Below, in pieces: positions 1 to 6,587 of a stretch of DNA of 64,000 nt. Numbering within the stretch: position 1 is the stretch's first letter; every line of letters starts with the position of its first letter. Location: assembly GCF_047302285.1 (NCBI RefSeq), contig NZ_CP154845.1, positions 1,736,001-1,800,000 on the forward strand, read 5' to 3'. This DNA is from Robertmurraya sp047302285. Its GTDB lineage: Bacteria; Bacillota; Bacilli; Bacillales; Cytobacillaceae. Under the pieces are notes generated by a model, which saw only the letters and a list, made by a program, of their open reading frames with translations, was not told where the DNA came from and searched no databases. The position numbers and the translations under genes were made by a program.

Positions 1-209
1 CAGATATCGCAAAGAAATATAACACGACGGCAAGCCGTGTAGAGCGCGCCATTCGCCATGCCATTGAAGTAGCGTGGAGCCGTGGCAATATTGATTCCAT
101 TTCGTCTTTATTTGGTTATACAGTATCGATGTCGAAAGCAAAACCAACAAATAGTGAATTCATCGCAATGGTGGCTGATAAGCTTCGTTTGGAGCATAAA
201 GCTTCTTGA
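1..209 (+). CDS. spo0A: Spo0A, sporulation master response regulator, C-terminal part
   Basis: The window opens inside this gene; the reading frame starts at base 3 and ends with TGA at 207-209, giving 68 residues. They match the end of the Spo0A DNA-binding domain, including the recognition-helix region (TASRVERAIRHAIEVAWSRG) and the ending EFIAMVADKLRL. Spo0A is the phosphorelay response regulator that triggers sporulation and biofilm genes. The receiver domain lies outside the window. The next gene, yqiK, is also its neighbour in B. subtilis, which supports the call. Confidence 0.97.
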   Translation, partial: DIAKKYNTTASRVERAIRHAIEVAWSRGNIDSISSLFGYTVSMSKAKPTNSEFIAMVADKLRLEHKAS

Positions 210-313
210 AAGAGTGAGCAATGATGAAATGATCGACATTGTTGGTCGTGGTCTTGCAATGAGCAAACAATGGCCAACGATTATTTGTGTGCGTATAAAA
301 AGTTAATTTGATA

Positions 314-358
314 AAAAGACATATTCTTTTGTGCTTGATAAAAGAATATGTCTTTTTT
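314..358 (+). terminator. Rho-independent terminator of spo0A
   Basis: A long hairpin (arms 314-330 and 340-356, loop GTGCTTGAT) ends in a run of T. It lies about 100 bases after the spo0A stop and would end that transcript before yqiK. Confidence 0.9.
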
Positions 359-489
359 TGATTAAGTTAGAAATGGTATGCCATGAGAACATAACACATC
401 ATATATGGAATTGAGTTGTTCAGTTATAATAAAATATAAGTAAAAGTTCTTAAATTTGTGAAAAAGAATTTTTGGAGGAGGAAGTTTCC

Positions 490-1218
490 TTGACACTTAT
501 CTTTGCCCACCGTGGGTATTCATCTAAATATCCAGAGAATACTATGAAAGCTTTTAGAGAAGCGGAAAAGTCAGGAGCAGATGGAATAGAACTCGACGTC
601 CAGTTAACGAAGGATGGAGAAATCGTTGTTATTCATGACGATAAAGTGGATCGTACGACAAATGGGAGCGGCCTTGTAAAAGATTATTCCTTTGAAGAAT
701 TAAAGAGACTAGATGCAAATTATAAATTTAAGACGATTTTAAAAAAAGAACCGATTCCTTCTTTAAAAGAAGTACTTGCGTGGCTTCAAACAAATCAGCT
801 TAAATGTAATATTGAAATCAAAAGTAATATTGAATCGTACATGAAAATTGAGGCACCACTTATCGAACTTATTCGTGAATTTAATCTTTCAGATCGAGTG
901 ATTATATCTTCTTTTAATCATTATAGTATAGTGTACTGTTATAGACTTGCGCCAGAAATTGAAATTGCTCCACTTTATCAAGAAGGGCTTTTTATGCCAT
1001 GGGTGTATACTCAGTCGATAAAAGCTAAAGGAATGCATCCAAACTTTCGAGTGGCACCTAATGAAATCATTAAGACTGCTCTTGATTCTGGCATTGAAGT
1101 GAGACCATATACCGTAAATAAAGAAAAAGACATGCGGAGATTATTTGAAATTGGCTGCACTGCATTTATTACCGACGATCCTGTTAAGGCGATTAAGATT
1201 AGAAAAGAATTTTTATAA
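490..1218 (+). CDS. yqiK: Glycerophosphodiester phosphodiesterase family protein (YqiK-like)
   Basis: About 242 residues forming one GDPD TIM-barrel domain. The N-terminus has the family signature FAHRG...YPENT, then GADGIELDVQLTKDGEIVVIHDD, which carries the metal-binding Glu/Asp and the catalytic His. The family hydrolyses glycerophosphodiesters to glycerol-3-phosphate and an alcohol. I see no signal peptide, so a cytoplasmic enzyme is likely. I take the TTG at 490 as start because GGAGGAG (474-480) sits at good distance; the in-frame TTG at 472 would overlap that ribosome site. A hairpin terminator follows directly. Confidence 0.92.
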   Translation: MTLIFAHRGYSSKYPENTMKAFREAEKSGADGIELDVQLTKDGEIVVIHDDKVDRTTNGSGLVKDYSFEELKRLDANYKFKTILKKEPIPSLKEVLAWLQTNQLKCNIEIKSNIESYMKIEAPLIELIREFNLSDRVIISSFNHYSIVYCYRLAPEIEIAPLYQEGLFMPWVYTQSIKAKGMHPNFRVAPNEIIKTALDSGIEVRPYTVNKEKDMRRLFEIGCTAFITDDPVKAIKIRKEFL

Positions 1219-1225
1219 TAGAAGA

Positions 1226-1258
1226 GCCTCCTACGAATAATTTTAGGAGGCTTTTTTT
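1226..1258 (+). terminator. Rho-independent terminator after yqiK
   Basis: Arms GCCTCCT (1226-1232) and AGGAGGC (1245-1251) are followed by seven T. It faces the end of the convergent gene at 1271. Confidence 0.9.
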
Positions 1259-1270
1259 GTGAGAAATGAG

Positions 1271-1975
1271 TTATTTTTCTTTATTCAATACCAGTTCTTG
1301 AAGGTCTCTTAGAAGCGTGTCTTCACTCTTGCCATCGGTGGAAATTCCTTCTTCTTTCGCCTTTTCAATCAGCAATGTAGAACGTAACTCTTTTAGTAAG
1401 GCATCAAAATCTTTCCCTTTAGTAACTATACCTAGTTCCTTCGCTTTCGCTGAAATTACGTTATATTGAATCTCCTCTATACTGCTCTCAGCTGAAGAAA
1501 TTCTTGGATCAGTTTGTCTATCACCGAGACGACGAATATCTTCCTCAGGTGCTTCTGGATCTTTTTGATGTTCTTCGAGTTCTTTTATTAAGGCTTTTTC
1601 ATCTTTTCCTTCCGTTGAGATTCCAAGTTTTTCGCTTTCTGCAGCGAGAACGGCAAATCGAATCGATTCGTTACTCTTTTTCTCAATATCTAGACCTAAT
1701 TCACTTGCTTTTCGCTTTAGCAGTTCATTTTCAATTTCTTCAATACTCTTTCCTTCAATCGATATGCCCAATTTTTGAAGGAAAGAATCTTCTCTAGGAG
1801 CAAGTGTTTTCTCAGCCTCTTTGTCTCCTTCAGAAAAATGATTCCTCCATTCTAATCTGTTAAGTTGTAACTTATCGTTACTATTATCATCACTGGCAAA
1901 AAAAGTAGAGGGTAATTGAACAATGCCTAGACATATTCCTCCAACTACGATGGAAGCCACAATTTTTTTATTCAT
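1271..1975 (-). CDS. Secreted protein with about five ELGI-x-TEGK repeats, function unknown
   Basis: 234 residues with an N-terminal signal segment (MNKKIVASIVVGGICLGIVQ, then a Ser/Phe/Ala stretch). The rest is charged and built of roughly 25-residue repeats: KLGISIEGKS, SELGLDIEKKS, KLGISTEGKD, KELGIVTKGKD and KEEGISTDGKS, each followed by a short Leu/Glu helix such as ALLKEL. I do not recognise a named family. It lies 70 bases downstream of the sortase gene on the same strand, so the two are probably co-transcribed and divergent from tasA. A role in the same surface structure is inference only. The ribosome site AGGAGG is just upstream. No sorting motif is seen at its own C-terminus. Confidence 0.75.
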   Translation of the reverse strand: MNKKIVASIVVGGICLGIVQLPSTFFASDDNSNDKLQLNRLEWRNHFSEGDKEAEKTLAPREDSFLQKLGISIEGKSIEEIENELLKRKASELGLDIEKKSNESIRFAVLAAESEKLGISTEGKDEKALIKELEEHQKDPEAPEEDIRRLGDRQTDPRISSAESSIEEIQYNVISAKAKELGIVTKGKDFDALLKELRSTLLIEKAKEEGISTDGKSEDTLLRDLQELVLNKEK

Positions 1976-2045
1976 CGTTTTTCCTCCTATATTTTCATTG
2001 TTAACTTAATCGAGTAAAAGCTATACCTAAATATTTCTATTCGTT

Positions 2046-2648
2046 TTACTGTTCAATTTCTTCGTTGTCAACAGGGAGAGCAGTAATGATATATCGTTCC
2101 GGTGCATTACCCACGTATGTGAAAGGATAGCATGTCGTTAAAACCAGTTCTTCATGGGGAAACGTATTTTTTATGACTGTCATATCGTTTGCTTCTACTA
2201 TTCTTGTGTCAGTGATTTTGTAGGTATACCTTCCATAAGGAAGAGAGATTATCAATTCATCTCCTATATTTAGTTCACCCATTCGACGAAATACTGTATC
2301 CCTATGCCCTGATAAAACAATTTGATTGTTCTGAGCAGGGTAAGCGGATTCCTTCAAATGTCCAACACCTTTAGCAAGTTCATCTGTGTCTGTACCTTCA
2401 ATAATGGCTAGATTGGCGTTTATTTGTGGAATATCTAGAACTCCAACTACTTCTCCGTCATGAGGGGAAAAGTCAACTGGTTTTCTAGGACCTTCCTTTT
2501 CAACTGGTGCTGCCAAAACATCATAAGCGAACACCAAGCTATCTTTTTGTGCTTTGTTCGTTTTTAGGAACTGATATCCGCTTATCCCAATTAATCCTAG
2601 TCCTAAAATGATGAGTATGATCGGTATTTTTCTAATCATGGATATCAT
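2046..2648 (-). CDS. srtD: Class D sortase
   Basis: 200 residues. One N-terminal membrane segment (about residues 7-24) is followed by a sortase domain. The catalytic triad is visible: His in LSGHRDTVFR, Cys in LVLTTCYPF, and Arg in APERYI. TLxTC with Pro-Phe after the Cys, together with an N-terminal anchor, fits class D (B. subtilis YhcS type). Class D enzymes recognise LPxTA/S signals. The only visible candidate substrate in the window is the protein at 5342-6058, whose motif is LPDTA. It is transcribed away from tasA, with a 379-base shared intergenic region. Confidence 0.92.
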   Translation of the reverse strand: MISMIRKIPIILIILGLGLIGISGYQFLKTNKAQKDSLVFAYDVLAAPVEKEGPRKPVDFSPHDGEVVGVLDIPQINANLAIIEGTDTDELAKGVGHLKESAYPAQNNQIVLSGHRDTVFRRMGELNIGDELIISLPYGRYTYKITDTRIVEANDMTVIKNTFPHEELVLTTCYPFTYVGNAPERYIITALPVDNEEIEQ

Positions 2649-2837
2649 CCTTTGAAATCAATTTTATTTGTATTTGAAAGATAAAAGTGTTTGTTTATAT
2701 CTTTGGAAGTTGAATCGCTTTATAAATGCCGTTCAATTTCTATGAACCACATTGTTCATTATAAGGTATAAAAAATTCATTATAAAATACAAAATAATGA
2801 GTAATCAGGAGATAATGGGAGGAAAAGTCTGTTTTCT

Positions 2838-2853
2838 GTTCTTAATTAAGAAA
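2838..2853. promoter_or_regulatory. SinR-like operator 1 (upstream palindrome)
   Basis: GTTCTTAATTAAGAAA contains the perfect 14-base palindrome TTCTTAATTAAGAA. It resembles the inverted GTTCTTT half sites bound by the biofilm repressor SinR in B. subtilis. Confidence 0.5.
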
Positions 2854-2911
2854 ATTTGGTCGTTTTTGAAGTTTTCCAAAAAATCTTAAATATCATATAC
2901 TCAATTTGTGA

Positions 2912-2937
2912 GTTCTTTATAAAGAACGATAAAGAAC
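2912..2937. promoter_or_regulatory. SinR-like operator 2 with an extra half site
   Basis: GTTCTTTATAAAGAAC (2912-2927) is a perfect 16-base inverted repeat of the SinR half site GTTCTYT. Four bases later comes another half site in reverse, AAAGAAC (2931-2937). It lies about 90-115 bases before the tasA start. SinR control of the tapA-sipW-tasA operon is established in B. subtilis; here it is inferred from the motif. Confidence 0.7.
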
Positions 2938-3027
2938 GAAAAAAAGAATTTGTTGGTTTGAAGTCTCTTATGCCATACATAAGGGTTCAAAATAAAAAAA
3001 TTAAAATGAAAAAGGAGAGGAAGAAAC

Positions 3028-3660
3028 TTGAGTATCAAAAAGAAATTAGGTTTAGGAGTCGCTTCAGCAGCATTAGGTTTGGCATTAATTGGGGGAGGAA
3101 CATTTGCATATTTTAGCGACACAGAAGTAACAAATAATACATTTGCAGCGGGTACATTAGATTTAGCAGCTAATCCAACAACAATCATTGATGTTGAAAA
3201 CATTAAACCTGGGGATACAATGGTCCGTGAATTCCAATTGGAAAATAATGGTACATTAGATATTTCCTCAATCGACTTATCAACAGCGTATACTGTAACT
3301 GATGCTAATGGTGATAACGTAGATGATTTCGGGAAACATATTAAAGTTTTATTCCTTGAAAATGCAGATAAGACTGGTGATGGATGGGTTATTGGAGATT
3401 ACAATGATGTCATTTCAGAAACTACATTGTATGACCTTCAAAATATGACTCCAGATGCTGTTGAAAATTTAAATAGCTTCCTAACTTGGTTATTTGGTTT
3501 AGGCGGGGAAGATAGTGGTTTAGAAGCTGGAACTAGTGATGAAATGTATGTTGCCTTTGAATTTGTTGATAATGGTCAAGATCAAAACGAATTCCAAGGT
3601 GATGCCTTAGAGCTTCAATGGACATTTACAGCTCATCAAACTAATGGTGAATCAAGATAA
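3028..3660 (+). CDS. tasA: TasA/camelysin family fibre protein
   Basis: 210 residues from a TTG start preceded by AAGGAGAGG. The N-terminus is a SipW-type signal peptide (basic KKK, hydrophobic core, GGGTFAYFSDTE). The mature part shows TasA-family marks: NTFAAGTLDL, IKPGDTMVREFQLENNG, and late NEFQGDALELQWTFTAHQ. In Bacillus this family forms the extracellular amyloid-like fibres of the biofilm matrix; camelysin homologues were also described as surface metalloproteases. Here the order is tasA-tapA-sipW, unlike tapA-sipW-tasA of B. subtilis, and the locus is next to yqiK rather than the comG region. SinR-like sites lie upstream and a hairpin follows. Confidence 0.93.
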   Translation: MSIKKKLGLGVASAALGLALIGGGTFAYFSDTEVTNNTFAAGTLDLAANPTTIIDVENIKPGDTMVREFQLENNGTLDISSIDLSTAYTVTDANGDNVDDFGKHIKVLFLENADKTGDGWVIGDYNDVISETTLYDLQNMTPDAVENLNSFLTWLFGLGGEDSGLEAGTSDEMYVAFEFVDNGQDQNEFQGDALELQWTFTAHQTNGESR

Positions 3661-3674
3661 ATTATAAGTAAAAT

Positions 3675-3710
3675 GGGAAAGTGAGCTTGCCTCGCTTTTC
3701 CCCTTCTTTT
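3675..3710 (+). terminator. Hairpin between tasA and tapA
   Basis: GGGAAAGTGAG (3675-3685) pairs with CTCGCTTTTCCC, followed by CTTCTTTT. It is a terminator or attenuator that would make tasA mRNA more abundant than tapA-sipW mRNA. Confidence 0.7.
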
Positions 3711-3787
3711 ATTCTTTATCGTGAATTTATAAGCGTATTATAGGATCACGATAACGAATAAATTAATCCAATTGGAGGAGTAATTAT

Positions 3788-4636
3788 ATGAGAAAGTCGC
3801 GCTTTAAGCAATGTACGAATAATAGTAAAAAGATAAGAGTCATGATACAGCTATTGGCTATCTTATATGGATGCACACTAGCGATTACATACCTTTCATC
3901 AAATACAATTGCTGCATTTTCAAGTTCTCAAAAAGAGACGATCAAACTTCAAGCGGGTAGCTGGTGGGACGGAAGTGATCTGGAGTTTGTAAAAAACAAC
4001 ACAAAAAATATTAAATCATGCCCTTCTGTAGAAATTATCGCAGAAATTAAGAATAATGGATTTGCAATGTCCGGATTTACTAAATATGAAGTTTATTACA
4101 ATAAAGATGATAACGGTAACCCACAGAAAAAGGGTGAATTAATTGCAACTGGAAAAATTGATCCGATAGGCGAAGGTGAAATGGTAAGTCTCTCTTATGT
4201 TGCTGAAAATACTGGTTCATATATGTTCAAAGCTTATCAACACCCAGATTACAACGGGAAAAAATCTTCTGAAATATGGAGCCATAAAATTATGGTCAAA
4301 TGCTCCAAAAATAATGTAACTGAAAAAGAAGTTGGCGAAAGTAAAGAAGTGATAGAAGAGAATGAATCCGCTAAAGAAGAAGTAGAAATACCAAAAGCAG
4401 AGGAACCTCAGGAGCAAAAAACGAAAGAAGAGGAGTTAGCTAAAGAAGAAAAGACAAAAGAAACTCCGGAGACTCCTGATATGAGTACTCAAACAGAAGG
4501 TAAGTCAAACGAAACTCAAGGCAATCCTGATACGAATGCTCAAAAACAAGAAAAGGAAAAGATAGTAGAACAAATCACCGAAGAACCTGGTTCAGAGCAG
4601 ACCAAAGAAAAAGTAACTGAGGAAGAGTCTGAATGA
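3788..4636 (+). CDS. tapA: TapA-like TasA anchoring/assembly protein
   Basis: 282 residues. A membrane/signal segment lies near residues 19-42 (IQLLAILYGCTLAITYL, then NTIAAFSS). The folded part has a WWDGSDL motif and two cysteines (KSCPS and VKCSKN) that correspond to those of B. subtilis TapA (YqxM). The last 100 residues are Lys/Glu/Thr/Pro-rich and probably disordered, as in TapA. TapA is the accessory protein needed to start and anchor TasA fibres and is processed by SipW. The ribosome site GGAGGAG is clear. It sits between tasA and sipW, which supports the call better than the weak sequence conservation. Confidence 0.85.
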   Translation: MRKSRFKQCTNNSKKIRVMIQLLAILYGCTLAITYLSSNTIAAFSSSQKETIKLQAGSWWDGSDLEFVKNNTKNIKSCPSVEIIAEIKNNGFAMSGFTKYEVYYNKDDNGNPQKKGELIATGKIDPIGEGEMVSLSYVAENTGSYMFKAYQHPDYNGKKSSEIWSHKIMVKCSKNNVTEKEVGESKEVIEENESAKEEVEIPKAEEPQEQKTKEEELAKEEKTKETPETPDMSTQTEGKSNETQGNPDTNAQKQEKEKIVEQITEEPGSEQTKEKVTEEESE

Positions 4637-4669
4637 CTAAAAATGTAGTTAAAGAGGAGGATTAAATAG

Positions 4670-5254
4670 ATGAAAAGAGTGGCAAAATGGGCTAGCAATT
4701 TAGTGACGATCGTTCTCTTCTTGATTTTCGTTTTGGTTCTATTTTTAGTCATATCTTCGAAAGCCTCTGGAGGAGAGCCGCAAATATTTGGTTATCAGTT
4801 AAAGACGGTTCTATCAGGATCAATGGAGCCAGGAATAAAAACAGGCTCTATCATCGCTGTTAAACCAGGTGGAGATATGACTCGGTTCAAAGAAGGGGAT
4901 GTGATTACCTTTCAAGAGGAAAGAAATATTTTAATCACACATAGAGTAACAGAAGTAATCAATAATGGTAATCAAGTGATGTATAGAACAAAAGGGGATA
5001 ATAATAATGCAGAGGATATAAACCCCGTCCTATCTAATAATGTTGTGGCAGAGTACAATGGGTTTACAGTTCCATATATCGGATATTTCATAGATTTTGC
5101 AAAGTCTAAAAACGGAAGTGTGTTTCTCTTGATTTTACCAGGTGTTTTACTATTAGGGTATGCATTTTATACAATATGGCAGACCCTTAGAATGATTGAA
5201 AATAAAGGAGTCACAACGATTGCTGATGATGAGCCTATTGATGTAAAGCAGTAA
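4670..5254 (+). CDS. sipW: Signal peptidase I SipW (ER type)
   Basis: 194 residues. An N-terminal membrane segment (10-33) is followed by the catalytic Ser in VLSGSMEPGI and the catalytic His in ILITHRVTEV; His in place of Lys marks the ER/archaeal-type peptidase. A second membrane segment lies near 150-172. SipW is known to process TasA and TapA. It follows tapA by 33 bases with an AGAGGAGG ribosome site, so tapA and sipW form one unit. A paralogue is encoded at 33671. Confidence 0.95.
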   Translation: MKRVAKWASNLVTIVLFLIFVLVLFLVISSKASGGEPQIFGYQLKTVLSGSMEPGIKTGSIIAVKPGGDMTRFKEGDVITFQEERNILITHRVTEVINNGNQVMYRTKGDNNNAEDINPVLSNNVVAEYNGFTVPYIGYFIDFAKSKNGSVFLLILPGVLLLGYAFYTIWQTLRMIENKGVTTIADDEPIDVKQ

Positions 5255-5273
5255 GATAGAAATTGCAACAAAT

Positions 5274-5309
5274 AAGAAAAGATGAGATCTGTCCGTCTCA
5301 TCTTTTCTT
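5274..5309 (+). terminator. Strong hairpin between sipW and the wall-anchored gene
   Basis: A perfect 14-bp stem (5274-5287 with 5296-5309, 8-base loop). The 3' arm is itself T-rich (TCTTTTCTT), but a long T run does not follow. Likely a partial terminator or mRNA-stabilising hairpin. Confidence 0.7.
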
Positions 5310-5341
5310 ATAGATATATATATGAAAATGAGGGAGTCAAT

Positions 5342-6058
5342 ATGAGGTTAAAAAAGCTACTGTCCGTTTCTTTTGCTTTCATCATGATGAGTATGTGGAA
5401 CCCGTTAATTACGAGTGCGGAGGAATTGTCTGGTTTAAATATCGTAACAAATGAAAGTAAAATTATCTTTAAATTAGATAATTTGAAACCAGGTGATATC
5501 GCAAAGAGGGAGTTAACGGTTCAAAACAGAAGCAAAGAAGATTTTACATACACATCAGATTCAACATTTACTGGAGGATCAGAGGAATTATATAATGAAT
5601 TCACACTAGAGATTGCTGATTCAAGCAAGACACTTTTTAGTGGAAAAATGAAAGACTTTGATAGGCTTGATCCAAGATATCTTAAGTCTTTACATGAAGA
5701 AGCCTTACTGTTCTCTGTTGAATTTCCTAGTCATTTAGGGAACGAATTTCAAGGAAAAGGATTTGAAGTTCAGATTCGTTTCTTTGCAGAGGGACAGACC
5801 GATAACCCTCAAGAACCAAATGAACCGCAGGAACCAGAAACACCAGCAAATCCCAATGAGCCAGTAGATCCGAATGATCCAGAGCCACAGCGACCAATTC
5901 CATCAGACGATTTAGATTCCGCCCCAACGGACGGACAAATCCTTCCTGATACTGCGACAAATATTTTTAACTATCTGGTATGGGGAGTGGTTTTTATTGC
6001 TCTAGGGTTAATCATCCTTAAAGCATTAAAAAATAGAAGAGTGACAGTTAATAACTAA
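5342..6058 (+). CDS. Cell-wall-anchored protein with TasA-like domain and LPDTA sorting signal
   Basis: 238 residues from ATG 5342 (ribosome site AGGGAG); the in-frame ATG at 5282 lies inside the hairpin and lacks a ribosome site. It has an ordinary Sec signal peptide ending ITSAEE, not the SipW type. The domain (about 30-160) shares TasA-family marks: LDNLKPGDIAKRELTVQN and NEFQGKGFEVQIRFFAEGQ. A Pro/Glu/Asn-rich wall-spanning linker follows, then LPDTATN, a hydrophobic segment and the basic tail LKNRR. LPDTA fits a class D sortase, and one is encoded divergently at 2046. I infer a covalent wall anchor or nucleator for TasA fibres; this is unproven. Confidence 0.88.
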   Translation: MRLKKLLSVSFAFIMMSMWNPLITSAEELSGLNIVTNESKIIFKLDNLKPGDIAKRELTVQNRSKEDFTYTSDSTFTGGSEELYNEFTLEIADSSKTLFSGKMKDFDRLDPRYLKSLHEEALLFSVEFPSHLGNEFQGKGFEVQIRFFAEGQTDNPQEPNEPQEPETPANPNEPVDPNDPEPQRPIPSDDLDSAPTDGQILPDTATNIFNYLVWGVVFIALGLIILKALKNRRVTVNN

Positions 6059-6107
6059 AATAGATTGAGATAGGGTTATCCTTAGCAAAAAAAGAATACA
6101 CAAAATA

Positions 6108-6142
6108 AATGCATGGTGAGTGCTTCACCATGCATTAGTTTT
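6108..6142. terminator. Bidirectional terminator between the TasA cluster and yqzF
   Basis: A perfect 12-bp stem AATGCATGGTGA/TCACCATGCATT with a 5-base loop, then TTTTTG on the plus strand. The yqzF stop codon lies in the downstream arm. Confidence 0.85.
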
Positions 6143-6389
6143 TGTTATCCAATTTAAATCGACCTTGCACCTTATTCTTCTTCCGATCTCGATGAAGAAT
6201 AAATCCGCCGATAAATGCTAAACCAGCTAAAAATAATAATAAGCCAGAGATAAATTGCAGCCATAATAAAGAAGGAGTGAATGGTCCGAGTGTGATGCCA
6301 AAGACCATATCCCGCATCATCTTAATTCCGTATGCTGCAATGGCTCCAGGTATCACTAGGACTAATAAAGCTATAATTCGTATCATCAT
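6135..6389 (-). CDS. yqzF: DUF2627 membrane protein YqzF
   Basis: 84 residues with two membrane segments (about 5-20 and 42-66) and a basic tail HRDRKKNKVQ. The phrase AAYGIKMMRDMVFG is typical of the DUF2627/YqzF family. The function is unknown. The gene is divergent from bkdR, as yqzF is in B. subtilis. Confidence 0.9.
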   Translation of the reverse strand: MMIRIIALLVLVIPGAIAAYGIKMMRDMVFGITLGPFTPSLLWLQFISGLLLFLAGLAFIGGFILHRDRKKNKVQGRFKLDNKN

Positions 6390-6587
6390 AAATCCTCATT
6401 TCAACGTAATCACCTCTATTATACCATGCTTTTTCCATAAAAGTATGTCCACCTCTTGACATTGCCTTCATGTCCAGAAACATAAAAAAATTTGTCATTA
6501 TCACTTTTTAACACTAAAATAGGATTATGTGCAAAAAAATTCATTTCCTTTATGAAAAATTTTTCTTACAAGAAGGTAGGGGAAAAT

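Larger units (their letters stand above)
2649..3027. other. Divergent intergenic region between sortase and tasA
   Basis: This 379-base AT-rich stretch holds the tasA ribosome site (AAGGAGAGG) and two SinR-like palindromes with a half site (listed separately). A direct repeat TTCATTATAA also occurs near 2756 and 2777. No credible gene is seen. Promoter hexamers are not convincing by eye. Confidence 0.6.

Noticed and set aside
82..306. 74-codon open frame over the spo0A end
   Set aside because: It is out of frame with the clear Spo0A C-terminus and has no ribosome site.
5282..5341. Upstream ATG giving a 258-residue form of the wall-anchored protein
   Set aside because: It lies inside the 14-bp hairpin, lacks a ribosome site and would put 20 residues before the signal peptide.
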